A stretch of DNA of 64,000 nt from Ectobius pallidus (GCA_964059195.1 CAXKWD010000006.1:68775073-68839072); one strand, 5' to 3'; counted from the stretch's first letter, positions 12,447 through 22,619 are shown. Notes: generated from the sequence alone by a model not told the origin. Program-made: numbers and translations.

Positions 12447-12674
12447 TGGGGTACGCCGTAGCGTAGTGGTTGAGGCGCTGCGCTACAAACCGAAAGTCGC
12501 GGGTTCAATTCCCGATGAGGTCGTTGAGATTTTCAATTGGCCTAATCCTTCTGGTGGCACAATGGCCCTGGGGTCGACTCAGCCTCTAACAGAAGGCTGA
12601 CAACCTTACCACTTTCATGTTCCGAACCTCAACTTCCTGGAACCCTCTGAACCTCCATGGCCTGTTTAGGGATC

Positions 12675-12680
<6 letters not shown>
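12447..12680 (+). mobile_element. SINE family A copy, internally deleted
   Basis: The tRNA-like head starts GGGGTACGCCGTAGCGTAGT (A box TAGCGTAGTGG) and carries a B-box-like GGGTTCAATTCCC. The body matches the copy at 35450-35753 but lacks about 50 bp between CTCTAACAGAA and GGCTGACAACC. The 3' end reads TTTAGGGATCACTTTA and runs into a long TA repeat (about 12678-12711), which may be its tail or its target. The family was recognised by comparing copies within the window. Confidence 0.88.
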
Positions 12681-12712
<32 letters not shown>

Positions 12713-12715
<3 letters not shown>

Positions 12716-13414
12716 TCGAATTTGGTTAATTCGACGTTGGATAATTCGAAATATTGTATAATTCGAATAAATACTCATGCCCCTTGAAATTCCTATATAA
12801 ATGTGTGTTAAAAAATTGCAATTAATTCGAATTTTTAGGCTTAATTTGGATAAATCGAAGCCAAAATTTGTCTCATGTTATTGTTGTAAGGATTCCAAAA
12901 GTTCTTTGCTTCCAGGAATTCCACAAGAATTCTCTATTTCGCTGAAGAACCCTAGTCGCAAGCAGCCAGCAGGTACCGTACTAAAGTGTATTTTTAACCA
13001 CCGTTATCTTCCTCCTGCGGAATAGATATTCAATGGAATCCGAAGTTCACCCCCTCCGCTAAAGTCTTGGAGGGATTCAACACTTCTGTGAAAATTTTAG
13101 TATTCATTCTATCCTCCAAATGTGACTGTGTTTGAAAATGTCGAAGCGTGGAGCGTACACCAGTTCCTTTATTAAATTTAAGGTTACAGTTTTAGTGTGG
13201 AAAAAAAATGGTTTCATTTAACATCCTAACAACAGGATGGCAGTCATTAAGGTAACATTCAGTATCCAATAATTATTATTTATTGCAATGAGTTTATTTT
13301 TAACATTTTTACGGTATTTTCGTTTAAAAAATCATAGTTTTGGTTAATTCGAAATTTGGATAATTCGATTTTTTTCTAATTCCCCTTGTGGTTCGAATTA
13401 CTAAGAGTCCACTG
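12713..13414. mobile_element. pogo/Tigger-like DNA element (non-autonomous)
   Basis: The element begins CAGTCGAATTTGGTTAATTC and ends in AGAGTCCACTG, and both ends sit on a TA dinucleotide (12711-12712 and 13415-13416). Subterminal words GGTTAATTCGA and GGATAATTCGA recur near both ends. CAGT...ACTG ends, a TA target and TTCGAATTA-type subterminal repeats are hallmarks of pogo/Tigger elements. The interior, 12800-13025, holds a 74-codon open frame without transposase motifs. It is inserted beside the SINE, within or next to the TA run. Confidence 0.78.
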
Positions 13415-13416
13415 TA

Positions 13417-14726
13417 TATATATCGCTGGAAAGTAATAAAAATATTTAACGTGCACAAGATTTCCGATTAGTTGAAAATAAATGTTTATGAAAGGTTCTG
13501 TAATATCGGCGTCTTCTTCCAAAATATCCTTCAATTAAAAAACAAGCTAAGCTCTTGGAACTTGAGTACTGATCTCTAGATTTATTAATAATAATTTAAT
13601 AATAATAGTATAGAAGAATAATATTAAAGACAAAAAGAATGCATTCCAGATACACCCTCTTAAACAATCACGCTACCTATATGGTCATGTAATAGCCCTT
13701 AAAAGCATTTCTTAGTTTATTTAATTACAGGGGGAATTATTATTTTTAATTATTCCTATCTGAAAAGGAATCCGTTTAGTTTAAGTACAATTGTTATTAT
13801 GTACCTCACTTGCCCCTTGCAAGTATTAAACTTTATATTAAATATTTCATAATCGATTATTTTCATCAGGCCTGTACAAGAAGAATAAAAATAAAAATAT
13901 AAATACCGAGGTTTGAACACGGAACCTTCCAAATAAAATACCGCAATGGTACCGCCCACCCTATGTTGGAAAGAGAAAGGATTCTCCTTTTAACAAGCAT
14001 TTTTATAGCTATCATATAGCTATGGCAGTGGAGCGTTGAACTCATAGCTCCGTGGGCGAATTTATTATTACAGTACCGGGCACATGGAATGTCACCACAA
14101 CGAATAAGGATACTGGTGAATAACAATTTCACGAAAATAGCCTTCACTAACCTCGCAAATTCACAACATTTAAAACTTATTCAAAATCACAATGTTCCTT
14201 GCAGATGTACAGTCGAGTGCACTTATATAATGCGCAGTAGTTTAGATTGGGAAGAGAATACATGAGGAGTGGACATTCAAAACGCTGTTTGTCCACAATT
14301 TTTCGAAAATGAGTTATTGGTGGCATATCATTGTATATGTATCTCTCTACATTATGAATGTGACTACAGCATCAAAATGCTATTTTTCTCGAAGTTACAG
14401 AGGTCTGAAGTTAGTATGGTCATTCAAAACGCTGTTAGTCCTTCGCCGCTGGACAATCAAAAAACTTTTTTTGTCACTTTCGTAAACAATAATGGAGATA
14501 TGTCAGGTGGCAGGGGTAATATACCCAAGTTCTAATGCTTCCACATCTGAATGTTAGTCAGTGCTGTGTTGTTCGGAATGGAAGGTGAAGGAGGATCAAC
14601 TATAGTTAGTGATATTAATCATGGCAATAGGAAAAAATAGAAAAATTACAGGCACATATTGTATCAACACCTAATTTTTTAAGCCTACTATTTTAAATAA
14701 TTTTAATAAAAGATAAATGCACTAAT
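13417..14726. other. AT-rich non-coding stretch
   Basis: No gene recognised. Several 60-95-codon open frames on both strands have no motif. The segment 14269-14480 contains two near-copies of GACATTCAAAACGCTGTTTG (14273) and GGTCATTCAAAACGCTGTTA (14417), a loose duplication. Confidence 0.4.
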
Positions 14727-14756
14727 AATGATAATAATAATAATAATAATAATAAT
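14727..14756 (+). repeat. (AAT)n microsatellite
   Basis: A run of AAT/ATA triplets interrupted once by GAT. Confidence 0.85.
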
Positions 14757-15308
14757 GTTATAGTAATGTTAAAAATAATTCCCTTCGAGGTGCATAAAAG
14801 ACAGAAGGTCATTGCATTTATTACTAGACTTTCTGGTCAGGAGAGTCACTACAACCACTAAAGTTCTCAGAGAATTCACTTGTCAGAATTGTAAAGCACA
14901 CAGTGAAAGTGGCATTGCTGAATGCAAAGTCAGTTAACATATTTTGTTTGGAACAATTTTCAGTAAAAAGTTTAATATAGGTTTCGGGTCACTTACTAGT
15001 GACACTTGTATCATAAGACTGAAGCTTATTATTTTCATTGTCAATAGATTACAGACATTTCGATCCTTACTTAAAAGAGGCTGCAAAATGTTGTCAGTTA
15101 TATCTCCACAGTGTACTCCAGAAAACCATTATGTCCAGAAAATATAAAAGATGTAAAGAATCTGTCGAAAAATTTTGCCATGGAGCAGTGGCATAACAAC
15201 CCTGAACTAACATGGTATTCTGATGTTTTAGCTAATACTGACACTGCACTAGTTAGTGATGAAGTTGACCAGCTTTATGATTGTGAAGATGATGAACCAG
15301 GTGTTTAA
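14757..15308 (+). pseudogene. Remnant of an unnamed insect transposon-encoded protein
   Basis: From about 14815 a frame reads LTGQESHYNH, then CQNCKAHSESGIAE. After a stop it reads FGTIFSKKFNIGFGSLTSDTC (from about 14945). The pattern 'F..KFNi.FG.p.sDtC' recurs in uncharacterised, repeat-associated proteins of insects and I recognise it only at that level. A second open frame, 15111-15308, continues NLSKNFAMEQWHNNPELTWY and an acidic C-terminus ending in a TAA. Interruptions by stops and frame changes indicate decay. The (AAT)n just upstream could mark a boundary. Family name and function are unknown. Confidence 0.4.
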
Positions 15309-15649
15309 AAGTGTATCTTAAGGAACTGGACTAAAAAAATCTGATGTGAAAGTCACATAACTTCCTCTGTCCAAATAAAAGTTTACAGCATTTACGCTAA
15401 TTATGCTATAAATATCTTATAGCCCCTTCTTTGAATGTTGCGACTAAAAACGCAGGCTATGGGAAAAAAACAAGTGACTGCAAACGTTTATTGAACTTTC
15501 CGCTGTTAAGAATAATTTCCGAAATTTATCAAATATTTCCCTCAGATATTTCTTTACTGTAGGCAGGGCCAACAGTACATTTTTCTCACTTCACGTTCTT
15601 ATATAGAATAAAATGCCTTAAATGTCCGCTTATTGAGTTGTTCACCAGG
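15309..15649. other. Non-coding stretch
   Basis: Nothing recognisable. It separates the transposon-protein remnant from the dimeric repeat. Confidence 0.4.
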
Positions 15650-16360
15650 CAAGTTGGTAGGTTACAACCACCCTTCAGAGAATGTTTTTGAAATGGTATA
15701 AGCAATCCATGTACAAAATTTAAAGGAAATTGTTTGAGCTGTTTATGAGAAAATAGCAAAAAACAAAATATTCTTCATATTAAGTCCCCTTGTCGCCAAT
15801 CTTCACAGCCTCTGAAGGTACCTAACCCAAATACAAAATTTTGTTTTCGTACGATTTACAAGAAGCCGTATTGCAAAAAGCACTTATTCACAGTGGGTTG
15901 CTTATAACTACCCTTCAGAGAATTTGTTCGAAAAAATGTTTCAAATAAAAGTTTTAGCTCTTGGAACAAGCAATCCATGCGCAAAATTTAAAGAAAATCG
16001 TTAGAGCCGTTTTCGAGAAAATCGCGAAAAACGAAAATTTCTTCATGTAAAGTCCCCTTAAAAATAAGGGAAATTTGTCGCCAATCTTCGAATGACATCT
16101 TCAGATGTTACCTGACCCAAATATGAAATTTTGTTTTCATACGATTCTCCTATTCGGAGCTAGCCTCTTCACAAACTTCCACACAGACAGACACACAGAC
16201 ACACAAACACACACACAGACATGTTTCCAAAAATAGTATTTTTGGATTCAGGGGGCCTTGAAACGTGTATATATGCTAAAAACTCAACTTCGAATTTTAG
16301 GGTCGAAAACAATACTTCCTCTACCTATAGTACATATGGTACGGGCAGAGGAAGTAAAAA
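15650..16360. mobile_element. Dimeric repeat element, type unknown
   Basis: Two tandem diverged monomers of about 240 bp: one from about 15655 and one from about 15893. They share CCCTTCAGAGAAT, CAAGCAATCCATG or its variant, AAAGTCCCCTT, TTGTCGCCAATCTTC and AAATTTTGTTTTC in the same order. The second monomer is followed by an ACAGACACAC-rich tract (16170-16222) and by AGGAAGTAAAAATATTC. The uniform internal order suggests a dispersed transposon-derived repeat rather than host sequence. No terminal inverted repeat or ORF was found. Confidence 0.55.
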
Positions 16361-17159
16361 TATTCTCTTGTTATTTGGCTATGTTTTAAATGTTCAAATA
16401 TAAAATTCTAAGAAACAAAACAAAAAACAACAAAACTCAATGTCTGAATACTCGGAATGTAGAGAGGGAATATTAAAATGGCGGAGATGACAGTCAAATA
16501 ACTATAAATTCCAAGTTATACTCAGAGGTTACCTGAAGACGGACCTAATGAATTTATGTTCTGATACCACTGTTCTGTACTTTGTTATAATTGCTCCAAT
16601 AAGTTTGCGTATATAGTAATACGAATTATTCCATGAATATTACTATTCTAGGATATAGATAGAAATCAAAACTGGCAGATGATGTATTATCGATACGACA
16701 TTGCTGTAAACGCTGATCAGTAGGGCTAGGATTTCTATGTAAATATATATTTCTTTTTTTGTTAGCCTACATACATTCCTAGGTTTGCTGATCACCATTA
16801 TATACTTTTACAGAGTTATTCTATCCGACGTTTTGATCAATAATTCTGTTCTGGAAGTGGATTTCAAAGGCAGAGCATCTTCCAAACGATAAAATAATAA
16901 GCTTATATAGAGTAATATTACGGTAGAAAATGTTGACTCTTGCCGTAATTTAAGTGTCAACTAAAAGTCAGTTTAGTAACGAAGCTAATTCATAACACTA
17001 AAATAAAATAACTTCCACATTGTTTATTTTAAGGTGTACAATGTTGATAGAAACTCTACAGAAATTTGCAAACTGTTTGGTTAAGAGCCTTTGTTGTTGA
17101 AACTGAAGATTTGTCTCAATATTATTTTTCTTAAATTCTTATAACCACTCAATCCAGCT
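16361..17159. other. AT-rich non-coding stretch before the minisatellite
   Basis: No gene, RNA or element recognised. The transition to the minisatellite occurs over about 20 bp at 17145-17165. Confidence 0.45.
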
Positions 17160-17880
17160 CAATCCTGAGCTGGTTTCTCCTCCGCTTTTCGACCATGAGC
17201 TGCTATCTCCTCCGCTGCTGTAGAATGAGCTGTTATCTCCTCCGCTGCTCTACCATGAGCTACTACCTCCTCCGCTGCTCTACCATGAGCTGTTATCTCC
17301 TCCGCTGCTCTATTATGAGCAGCTACCTCCTCCGCTGCTTTATCATGAGCTGCTATCTCCTCCGCTGCTCGATCATGAGCTGCTATCTCCTACGCTGTTA
17401 CCTACTTCGCTGCTATCTCTTCCGCTGCTCTATCATGAGCTGCTTTCTCCTACACTCCACTACCATGAAATGCTATCTCCACTCCTCTCTAATGAGCTGC
17501 TATCTCCTTCGCTGTTACCTACTCCGCTGCTATCCCCACCGCTGCTCTTCCATGGGCTGCTATCTCCTCCGCTGCTCTACCATGAGCTGCTATCTCCTCC
17601 GCTGCTGTAGAATGAGCTTTTATCTCCTCCGCTGCTCTACCATGAGCTACTACATCCTCCGCTGCTCTACCATGAGCTGTTACCTCCTCCGCTGCTCTAT
17701 TATGAGCAGCTACCTCCTCCGCTGCTTTATCATGAGCTGCTATCTCCTACGCTGCTCGATCATGAGCTGCTACCTCCTCCGCTGCTGTAGAATGAGCTGT
17801 TATCTCCTCCGCTGCTCTACCATGAGCTACTACCTCCTCCGCTGCTCTACCATGAAGTGCTACCTCCTCCGCTGCTCTAT
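17160..17880. repeat. 30-bp minisatellite, left block
   Basis: About 24 units of a 30-bp repeat made of two related halves, GCTGCTATCTCCTCC and GCTGCTCTATCATGA. The shared GCTGCT starts suggest an ancestral 15-bp unit. The plus strand reads MSCYLLRCSI per unit and a second plus frame reads ELLSPPLLYH. The minus strand reads AAHDRAAEEI. The long 237-codon plus ORF at 17195-17908 is the repeat read through and is not convincing as a gene. An irregular module with GCTGTTACCTACT (about 17391-17560) recurs six more times in the right block. Confidence 0.95.
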
Positions 17881-17882
17881 TA

Positions 17883-18080
17883 GATACCAATACCAAGGGC
17901 AACTGTAATAAGGGTGAAGGACGCAGCATTAATAATAATAATAATGCAAACAGCAGCGGCATCGGCAGAAGCAACAACAGTCTGGAGGAAGAAGAGGTCG
18001 GCCGGTTGAGATCAAGAACGTCACAAAGATTAGCTGCCACAGGAGGGAGCGGCCGGACACCATCAAAGAAAAGGAAGTAG
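17883..18080 (+). CDS. LINE ORF1, C-terminal 65 codons (5'-truncated)
   Basis: Directly after the minisatellite an open frame reads DTNTKGNCNKGEGRS, an Asn/Ser-rich spacer encoded by AAT repeats, an acidic EEEE run, and a basic end GGSGRTPSKKRK before a TAG at 18078-18080. A Lys/Arg-rich tail fits the nucleic-acid-binding ORF1 protein of LINEs, which coats the RNA and chaperones insertion. No zinc knuckle or coiled coil is left because the upstream part was lost at insertion. It is in the same frame as ORF2, with only the single TAG between. The assignment to ORF1 is inferred from position; it could equally be the N-terminal part of a single fused polyprotein. Confidence 0.6.
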   Translation, partial: DTNTKGNCNKGEGRSINNNNNANSSGIGRSNNSLEEEEVGRLRSRTSQRLAATGGSGRTPSKKRK

Positions 18081-21000
18081 GTTCCCCACCCCCCACTCCG
18101 GATCTGTGTGTGGAATATTGAAGGACTGAAGAAAAAGCTGGCACAGGACAGATTTATGGATTATGTAAGGTCGTTCGATGTAATCAGCATGACAGAAACT
18201 TGGCTAGGAGGTGGGGAAACAGTAGATTTAAAAGATTTCAATTGTGTAAGTAAGGGCAGGGCTTCAAAGCAGAAAAGGGGAAGGTTTCCAGGAGGCATAA
18301 CAACTTTTTTCAGAAATCAGAAGCCAGTGCAATTTGTTAATGTACCTGTAGATATAGAAGGGGTAACTTGTATTCAGTTGCGGGCCAGAGAGATAAATAT
18401 ATGTATTATTATCCTGTATCGCCAACCGCCTACATCTAGATATGCCTCGCCTACTTTTTTCGAGGATTTAGGAGATATTATTTCTGAATTGCAAGTAAAA
18501 TTCCCTGAAGCAAGCTTCGTTATTATGGGTGACTTCAATTCCAGAATGGGATGCGAAAACGTAACTATGGGTGGGGAACATAGGGAGGATGATCTCAGAA
18601 AAGCAACTCGATCGAGTAAGGACACGGTTGTGAACTCGGACGGGAGGGAACTGCTTTTATTATGCGAGATATTCGAATTTGAAGTATTGAATGGTAAATA
18701 CGGGGAAGACGAAAAAGGAGAACTTACTTTTGTAAACGGTAACGGAGGAAGTGTAATTGACTACATATTGATTTCGCAAGATTTAATTTCTAAGGTAAAA
18801 AATTTCCGAGTAGCAAATCGCATAGAATCACATCATTCACCATTAGAACTGGACCTATATATTGGAGGGGAAGAGGATTTGATTAATAGTATCGGTAATG
18901 CGGCTAGGGAAAATAGAACTAGGTGTATAAGGCGTTTTCGTTGGAAGTCTGAAGAAGAACAAAATTTTAAACAAGTAGTGTCTCAACAAAACATAAATAA
19001 TATTACAGATACAAATAACGCAATTGATACACTCACGGCGCAACTTCAGACAGCGGCAAAACATATGGAAGTAAAGTATAGCAAAAGGGTAAAAAAAGGA
19101 TGGTATAATGAACAGTGTAGGGAGGAGAAAAGACAAGCAGAGAGAGCTCTAGTAACTTTTAGAAGGGAAGGGGGGGAACTAAATCGGCGATTTTATACGG
19201 AAAGGAGAAAACAATATAAAAATGTGTTAAAACAAGAGAAAGAGAAATGGCAAAATCATATGACAGAAAAAGTTAGAATTGCATCGGAAGAAGGAAACCA
19301 GTCCGACATCTGGCGCGCTATAAAGGAAATAGGTAATCGGAATAATCAGATACCTAACATTACAGCGGAGGCATGGGTCAGACACTTTTCTCGTGTGTAC
19401 GGGGGTGGAAGTAATTGGGAGGGACCGGGGATACCTAGGGGACAGTTTTTGGGAAATTTGCAGATCCCAGAGTTAGACTCTGTTATTACAAGGGAGGAAC
19501 TAATTAAAGCGGTAAATTCAATGAAAAATGGCAAAGCATCTGGAATCGATGGATTGCAAGCGGAATTTTTTAAAGCTCTCGTTCAAGTTGACAGTAGACT
19601 CGGAGACGTATTACAAATTTTTAACCGTATTTTCGAAGAAGGGAAGTATCCGGAGCAATGGAACACATCAATAATTCACCCAATTTATAAGGGCAAGGGA
19701 GGTTTGAATAATTTAGATAACTACAGAGGAGTAAGCCTATTGCCAGCGCTAGGGAAAATATATTGCAAAATTCTAAATACAAGATTGAAAAACTGGGCAT
19801 CGGGACATAACAAACTTTCGAAATTTCAATCTGGTTTTAGGGAAGGGTATAGAACCACGGACAACGTATTCGTTTTGAAGACAATAACGGGTAAATATAT
19901 GAGTAAGAAGAGAGGAAGATTACACTGTGTATTTGTGGATCTTAAGAAAGCATTCGACTCAGTACAACATAAAGCATTATGGCGGAAATTGTGGGAAAAG
20001 GGTATGTCAAGCAGAATGTTAAAAGCGTTTATGGCAATATATGATAAGGTTAATTTTTGTGTGAATTGCGGAGGAAATAATGTCACTCAGAATGTGAAGT
20101 CTACTCGGGGGGTGAAACAGGGATGCGTACTTTCTCCTATTCTGTTTAATCTATTTATAGATGATGTAACTGCTGGCTTAGAGAACGATGAATACGACGC
20201 ACCAACTGTCGGGGGCCATAAAATTCCAGCGCTATTATATGCAGACGATATTCTGTTCTGTAGCACATCTATTCAGGGTCTTCAGAAATGTATTGATAGG
20301 CTAGATGTTTATTGCACTACCTGGGGCCTTGCTGTTAATGTAGAGAAAACGAAGGCGGTAACTTTTAAAAATGGATCTGTTTACAGCCGAGATGAATTAT
20401 GGTTGTACCGAGGGAAAAGAATTGAAAATGTTAAGACATTTATATATTTGGGTATATGCTTATCCATGAATGGGAAATGGACAAGGCACATAAATTACGC
20501 CAGAGGGAGGGGGCGCAGACAAGTGGGGGAATTACTTGCCTCAATGGCAAAAATACCGGATATGCCAGTCGCTATACTATTGAAAATTTATTATGCTACG
20601 GCAAGAGCAACAATGTTGTATGGTTCCGAACTTTGGGGATGGGAAAAATTAGAGAGCTTAGCTAAAATACAGAATATTTTTCTGAAAAGGATTTTGAGGG
20701 TAGATAGAGGTGCGGCAAATTGCGGGGTGAGAAAAGAGTGGGGAATTACATGCGACACAACATTCTGCAAAATTATGACAATAAAATACTGGTTAAATTT
20801 ATTAACGGCTGAAGATACATCTTTAAAATTTATTTGTTACAATGAGCAACGTGAGAATTTAGGAACAACAAACTGGGCGTACAACATAAAAAAGGGTTTG
20901 GAGGGTATAGGGATGGGGTGGGTGTGGGAAAAGGGGATTGAGAATAGAAAAAATATTTGGAAGAAGATAAGAGGGAGACTAATTGATATCGAGAGGCAGA

Positions 21001-21401
21001 ACATCGAGGCTGATTGTAAGGGTAAAGTGTCATTAGAATTACAAGCAGAATTAAAGGCTAATTGGGGAAGGGAAGCATATATAGAAAGATTGGGTGCGGA
21101 AGATAGAGCAGCAATGGCCTGGATTCGCCTGGGAAGATGGAAAACTCAGAGAATTTCGGATGAGGGAGGGGGGAGAATCTGCCCAATGTGCAGGGGAAAT
21201 GAAACCTGGGTTCATATCTTGGCGGGATGTGTAGTGACAGAGCGCTGGAGAGTTATGATGCTACCCGACAAATTTTTAAACTCGCAAAGAAGTAGGGAGG
21301 CATGTCTAAATCTATTACTGGATGAGCACAATTGGCACGGGTTATATAAATTTCTACAGAAAGTGAGATGTATGAGAGAAAGCCTAGATTTAGAGAATTA
21401 A
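18081..21401 (+). CDS. LINE ORF2: endonuclease, reverse transcriptase, C-terminal zinc knuckle
   Basis: An uninterrupted frame; residue numbers count from a GTG at 18108. Residues 1-250 are an apurinic-like endonuclease: WNIEG (Asn 3), MTETWL (Glu 30), GDFNSR (141-146), DYI (218-220) and SHHSP (241-245, where many relatives have SDH). Residues 470-780 are reverse transcriptase: PIYKGKGG, NYRGVSLLPALGK, FVDLKKAFDS (Asp 611), TRGVKQGCVLSP and YADD (711-714). The C-terminus has CPMC(1025-1028)-x7-H-x4-C, a zinc knuckle. The enzyme nicks target DNA and copies its own RNA at the nick. No RNase H domain is seen. The start is set at the first codon after the UAG. There is no ATG until 18156, which would delete the WNIEG motif, so translation must read through, reinitiate at a non-AUG codon, or come from one ORF broken by this UAG. 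Confidence 0.93.
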   Translation, partial: VPHPPLRICVWNIEGLKKKLAQDRFMDYVRSFDVISMTETWLGGGETVDLKDFNCVSKGRASKQKRGRFPGGITTFFRNQKPVQFVNVPVDIEGVTCIQLRAREINICIIILYRQPPTSRYASPTFFEDLGDIISELQVKFPEASFVIMGDFNSRMGCENVTMGGEHREDDLRKATRSSKDTVVNSDGRELLLLCEIFEFEVLNGKYGEDEKGELTFVNGNGGSVIDYILISQDLISKVKNFRVANRIESHHSPLELDLYIGGEEDLINSIGNAARENRTRCIRRFRWKSEEEQNFKQVVSQQNINNITDTNNAIDTLTAQLQTAAKHMEVKYSKRVKKGWYNEQCREEKRQAERALVTFRREGGELNRRFYTERRKQYKNVLKQEKEKWQNHMTEKVRIASEEGNQSDIWRAIKEIGNRNNQIPNITAEAWVRHFSRVYGGGSNWEGPGIPRGQFLGNLQIPELDSVITREELIKAVNSMKNGKASGIDGLQAEFFKALVQVDSRLGDVLQIFNRIFEEGKYPEQWNTSIIHPIYKGKGGLNNLDNYRGVSLLPALGKIYCKILNTRLKNWASGHNKLSKFQSGFREGYRTTDNVFVLKTITGKYMSKKRGRLHCVFVDLKKAFDSVQHKALWRKLWEKGMSSRMLKAFMAIYDKVNFCVNCGGNNVTQNVKSTRGVKQGCVLSPILFNLFIDDVTAGLENDEYDAPTVGGHKIPALLYADDILFCSTSIQGLQKCIDRLDVYCTTWGLAVNVEKTKAVTFKNGSVYSRDELWLYRGKRIENVKTFIYLGICLSMNGKWTRHINYARGRGRRQVGELLASMAKIPDMPVAILLKIYYATARATMLYGSELWGWEKLESLAKIQNIFLKRILRVDRGAANCGVRKEWGITCDTTFCKIMTIKYWLNLLTAEDTSLKFICYNEQRENLGTTNWAYNIKKGLEGIGMGWVWEKGIENRKNIWKKIRGRLIDIERQNIEADCKGKVSLELQAELKANWGREAYIERLGAEDRAAMAWIRLGRWKTQRISDEGGGRICPMCRGNETWVHILAGCVVTERWRVMMLPDKFLNSQRSREACLNLLLDEHNWHGLYKFLQKVRCMRESLDLEN

Positions 21402-21679
21402 GTAAATCTAAGTATTATTTTTTTATTATTATTATCTTTTTGTTTTTTGTCTTAATAATGTCTATGTGTCTATGAAATTTTTACATGTTTGGGGGTGGGG
21501 GGTTACGTCTGGGGTTATGTAAATAATAGAATATAGTTTTTTTTTCAATTGGGTTTTTTATGGGGTAATAATTTAAGTGTATGCAGTGAGCATGTATGGT
21601 CGACACCGGCCCGTGCGCCGGTTAATGTAAATAATGTGATTTATATGTGAGAACTTTTTTTGTGAAAATAAATACACAC
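21402..21679 (+). other. LINE 3' untranslated region
   Basis: T-rich and G-rich stretches (GGGGGTGGGGGG near 21490) lead to the stem-loop at 21605-21622 and then to AAATAAATACACAC ahead of the (CTA)n tail. The AATAAA-like word near 21668 could be the polyadenylation signal. Confidence 0.7.
21605..21622 (+). other. LINE 3' stem-loop
   Basis: ACCGGC and GCCGGT pair perfectly around a six-base loop (CCGTGC), about 70 bases before the tail. LINEs with simple-repeat tails often have a 3' hairpin recognised by their reverse transcriptase. That role is inferred from position. Confidence 0.6.
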
Positions 21680-21695
21680 ACTACTACTACTACTA

Positions 21696-21969
21696 TGATC
21701 TGCTACCTCCTCGGCGGCTTCAACATGAGCTGCTATCTCCTCCGCTGCTCTATCATGAGCTGCTATCTCCTCCGCTGCTGTAGATTGAGCTGATATCTCC
21801 TCCGCTGCTCTAACGTGAGCTACTACTTCCTCCGCTTCTCTACCATGAGTTGCTATCACCTCCGCTTCTCTATCTTGAGCTGTTATCTCTTCCACTGCTC
21901 TATCATGAGATGCTTTCTCCTCCCCTCATCTATTATAAGCTGCTATCTCCTAAGCTGCTCTATCATGAG
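21696..21969. repeat. 30-bp minisatellite, middle block
   Basis: About nine units of the same 30-bp repeat between the LINE and the hAT-type MITE. It begins in phase with the left block and ends in ATCATGAG, the TSD of the MITE. Confidence 0.95.
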
Positions 21970-22619
21970 TAGGAACCGGATTTTTAGGTTTTTAAAAACA
22001 CTGTTTTAGGTTTTCCATTAGGTGAAATAGTTTTTTTAGGTTTTTTATCCAAAATATCGTTTTCGGGTAGAATAATTGGTTTAATGAATTTGAATGTGCT
22101 ACATAGGATTCAATACATCATTAACACGTCTTCTTAAAACACAGTGTGACCACTCAGTGTGAATAACAAGACAGTACTAAAGCAAACAAACGCTTTAAAA
22201 CACAGAATTCTATACCCTTGTTCATACACGGCAACAATGGTTGTTCGTACGAATATTTTAAAAGGAAGACGCCGGTACTCTTACACTTCCTCTCTTGATA
22301 CTGTCCATCCTAGACGACAATGGGTTGAACGAAACGCTGGAGGTATTAATTTCAACCCGACAAAAAATATTGTCTCTCCGCAAAATATCGATTTCTCAAC
22401 TGACAACCAAAGAAGACAAAAAAGTAACCTAAATTAGATATTTTAGGTTTTATATCCCGTTTAGGTATATTTAGATTTTTATAGCCCATTTAGGTATTTT
22501 TAGGTGCCACAGAATTAATGTGGGTGAATCCTACGGACATGATTCGAAAAAGTGTATGAGCGCTTTTTGTTTTGGAAGCAAGGAAAAAAATAGGTAAAAA
22601 CCTAAGAATCCGGTCCCTA
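21970..22619. mobile_element. 650-bp hAT-type MITE with perfect 8-bp TSD
   Basis: Ends are TAGGAACCGGATTTTTAGG (left) and CCTAAGAATCCGGTCCCTA (right), an inverted repeat of about 24 bp with two mismatches. It is flanked on both sides by ATCATGAG (21962-21969 and 22620-22627), itself part of the minisatellite unit. An 8-bp TSD is characteristic of hAT transposition. The subterminal regions carry many TTTAGGT/TTTTAGG words on both sides, as expected for transposase-binding sites. The 92-codon open frame at 22159-22437 matches no transposase motif I know, so the element is non-autonomous. Confidence 0.9.

Larger units (their letters stand above)
17881..21695 (+). mobile_element. 5'-truncated non-LTR retrotransposon (LINE) inserted in the minisatellite
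   Basis: The element consists of a partial ORF1 end, ORF2, a 3' UTR of about 290 bp with a stem-loop, and a terminal (CTA)n tail (21680-21695). Left of it the array stops after CTCTATTA and right of it resumes at TGATCTGCTACC. Joined together these make a normal in-phase repeat unit, so the insertion can be removed cleanly on paper and any TSD is at most a few bases. ORF2 has no internal stop, indicating a young insertion. Truncation inside ORF1 fits incomplete reverse transcription. The lack of RNase H, the EN-RT-zinc knuckle order and the microsatellite tail suggest a Jockey/CR1/L2-like clade, which I cannot resolve further. Confidence 0.93.

Noticed and set aside
14269..14535. 88-codon plus-strand ORF
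   Set aside because: No motif; overlaps a loose duplicated word rather than a gene.
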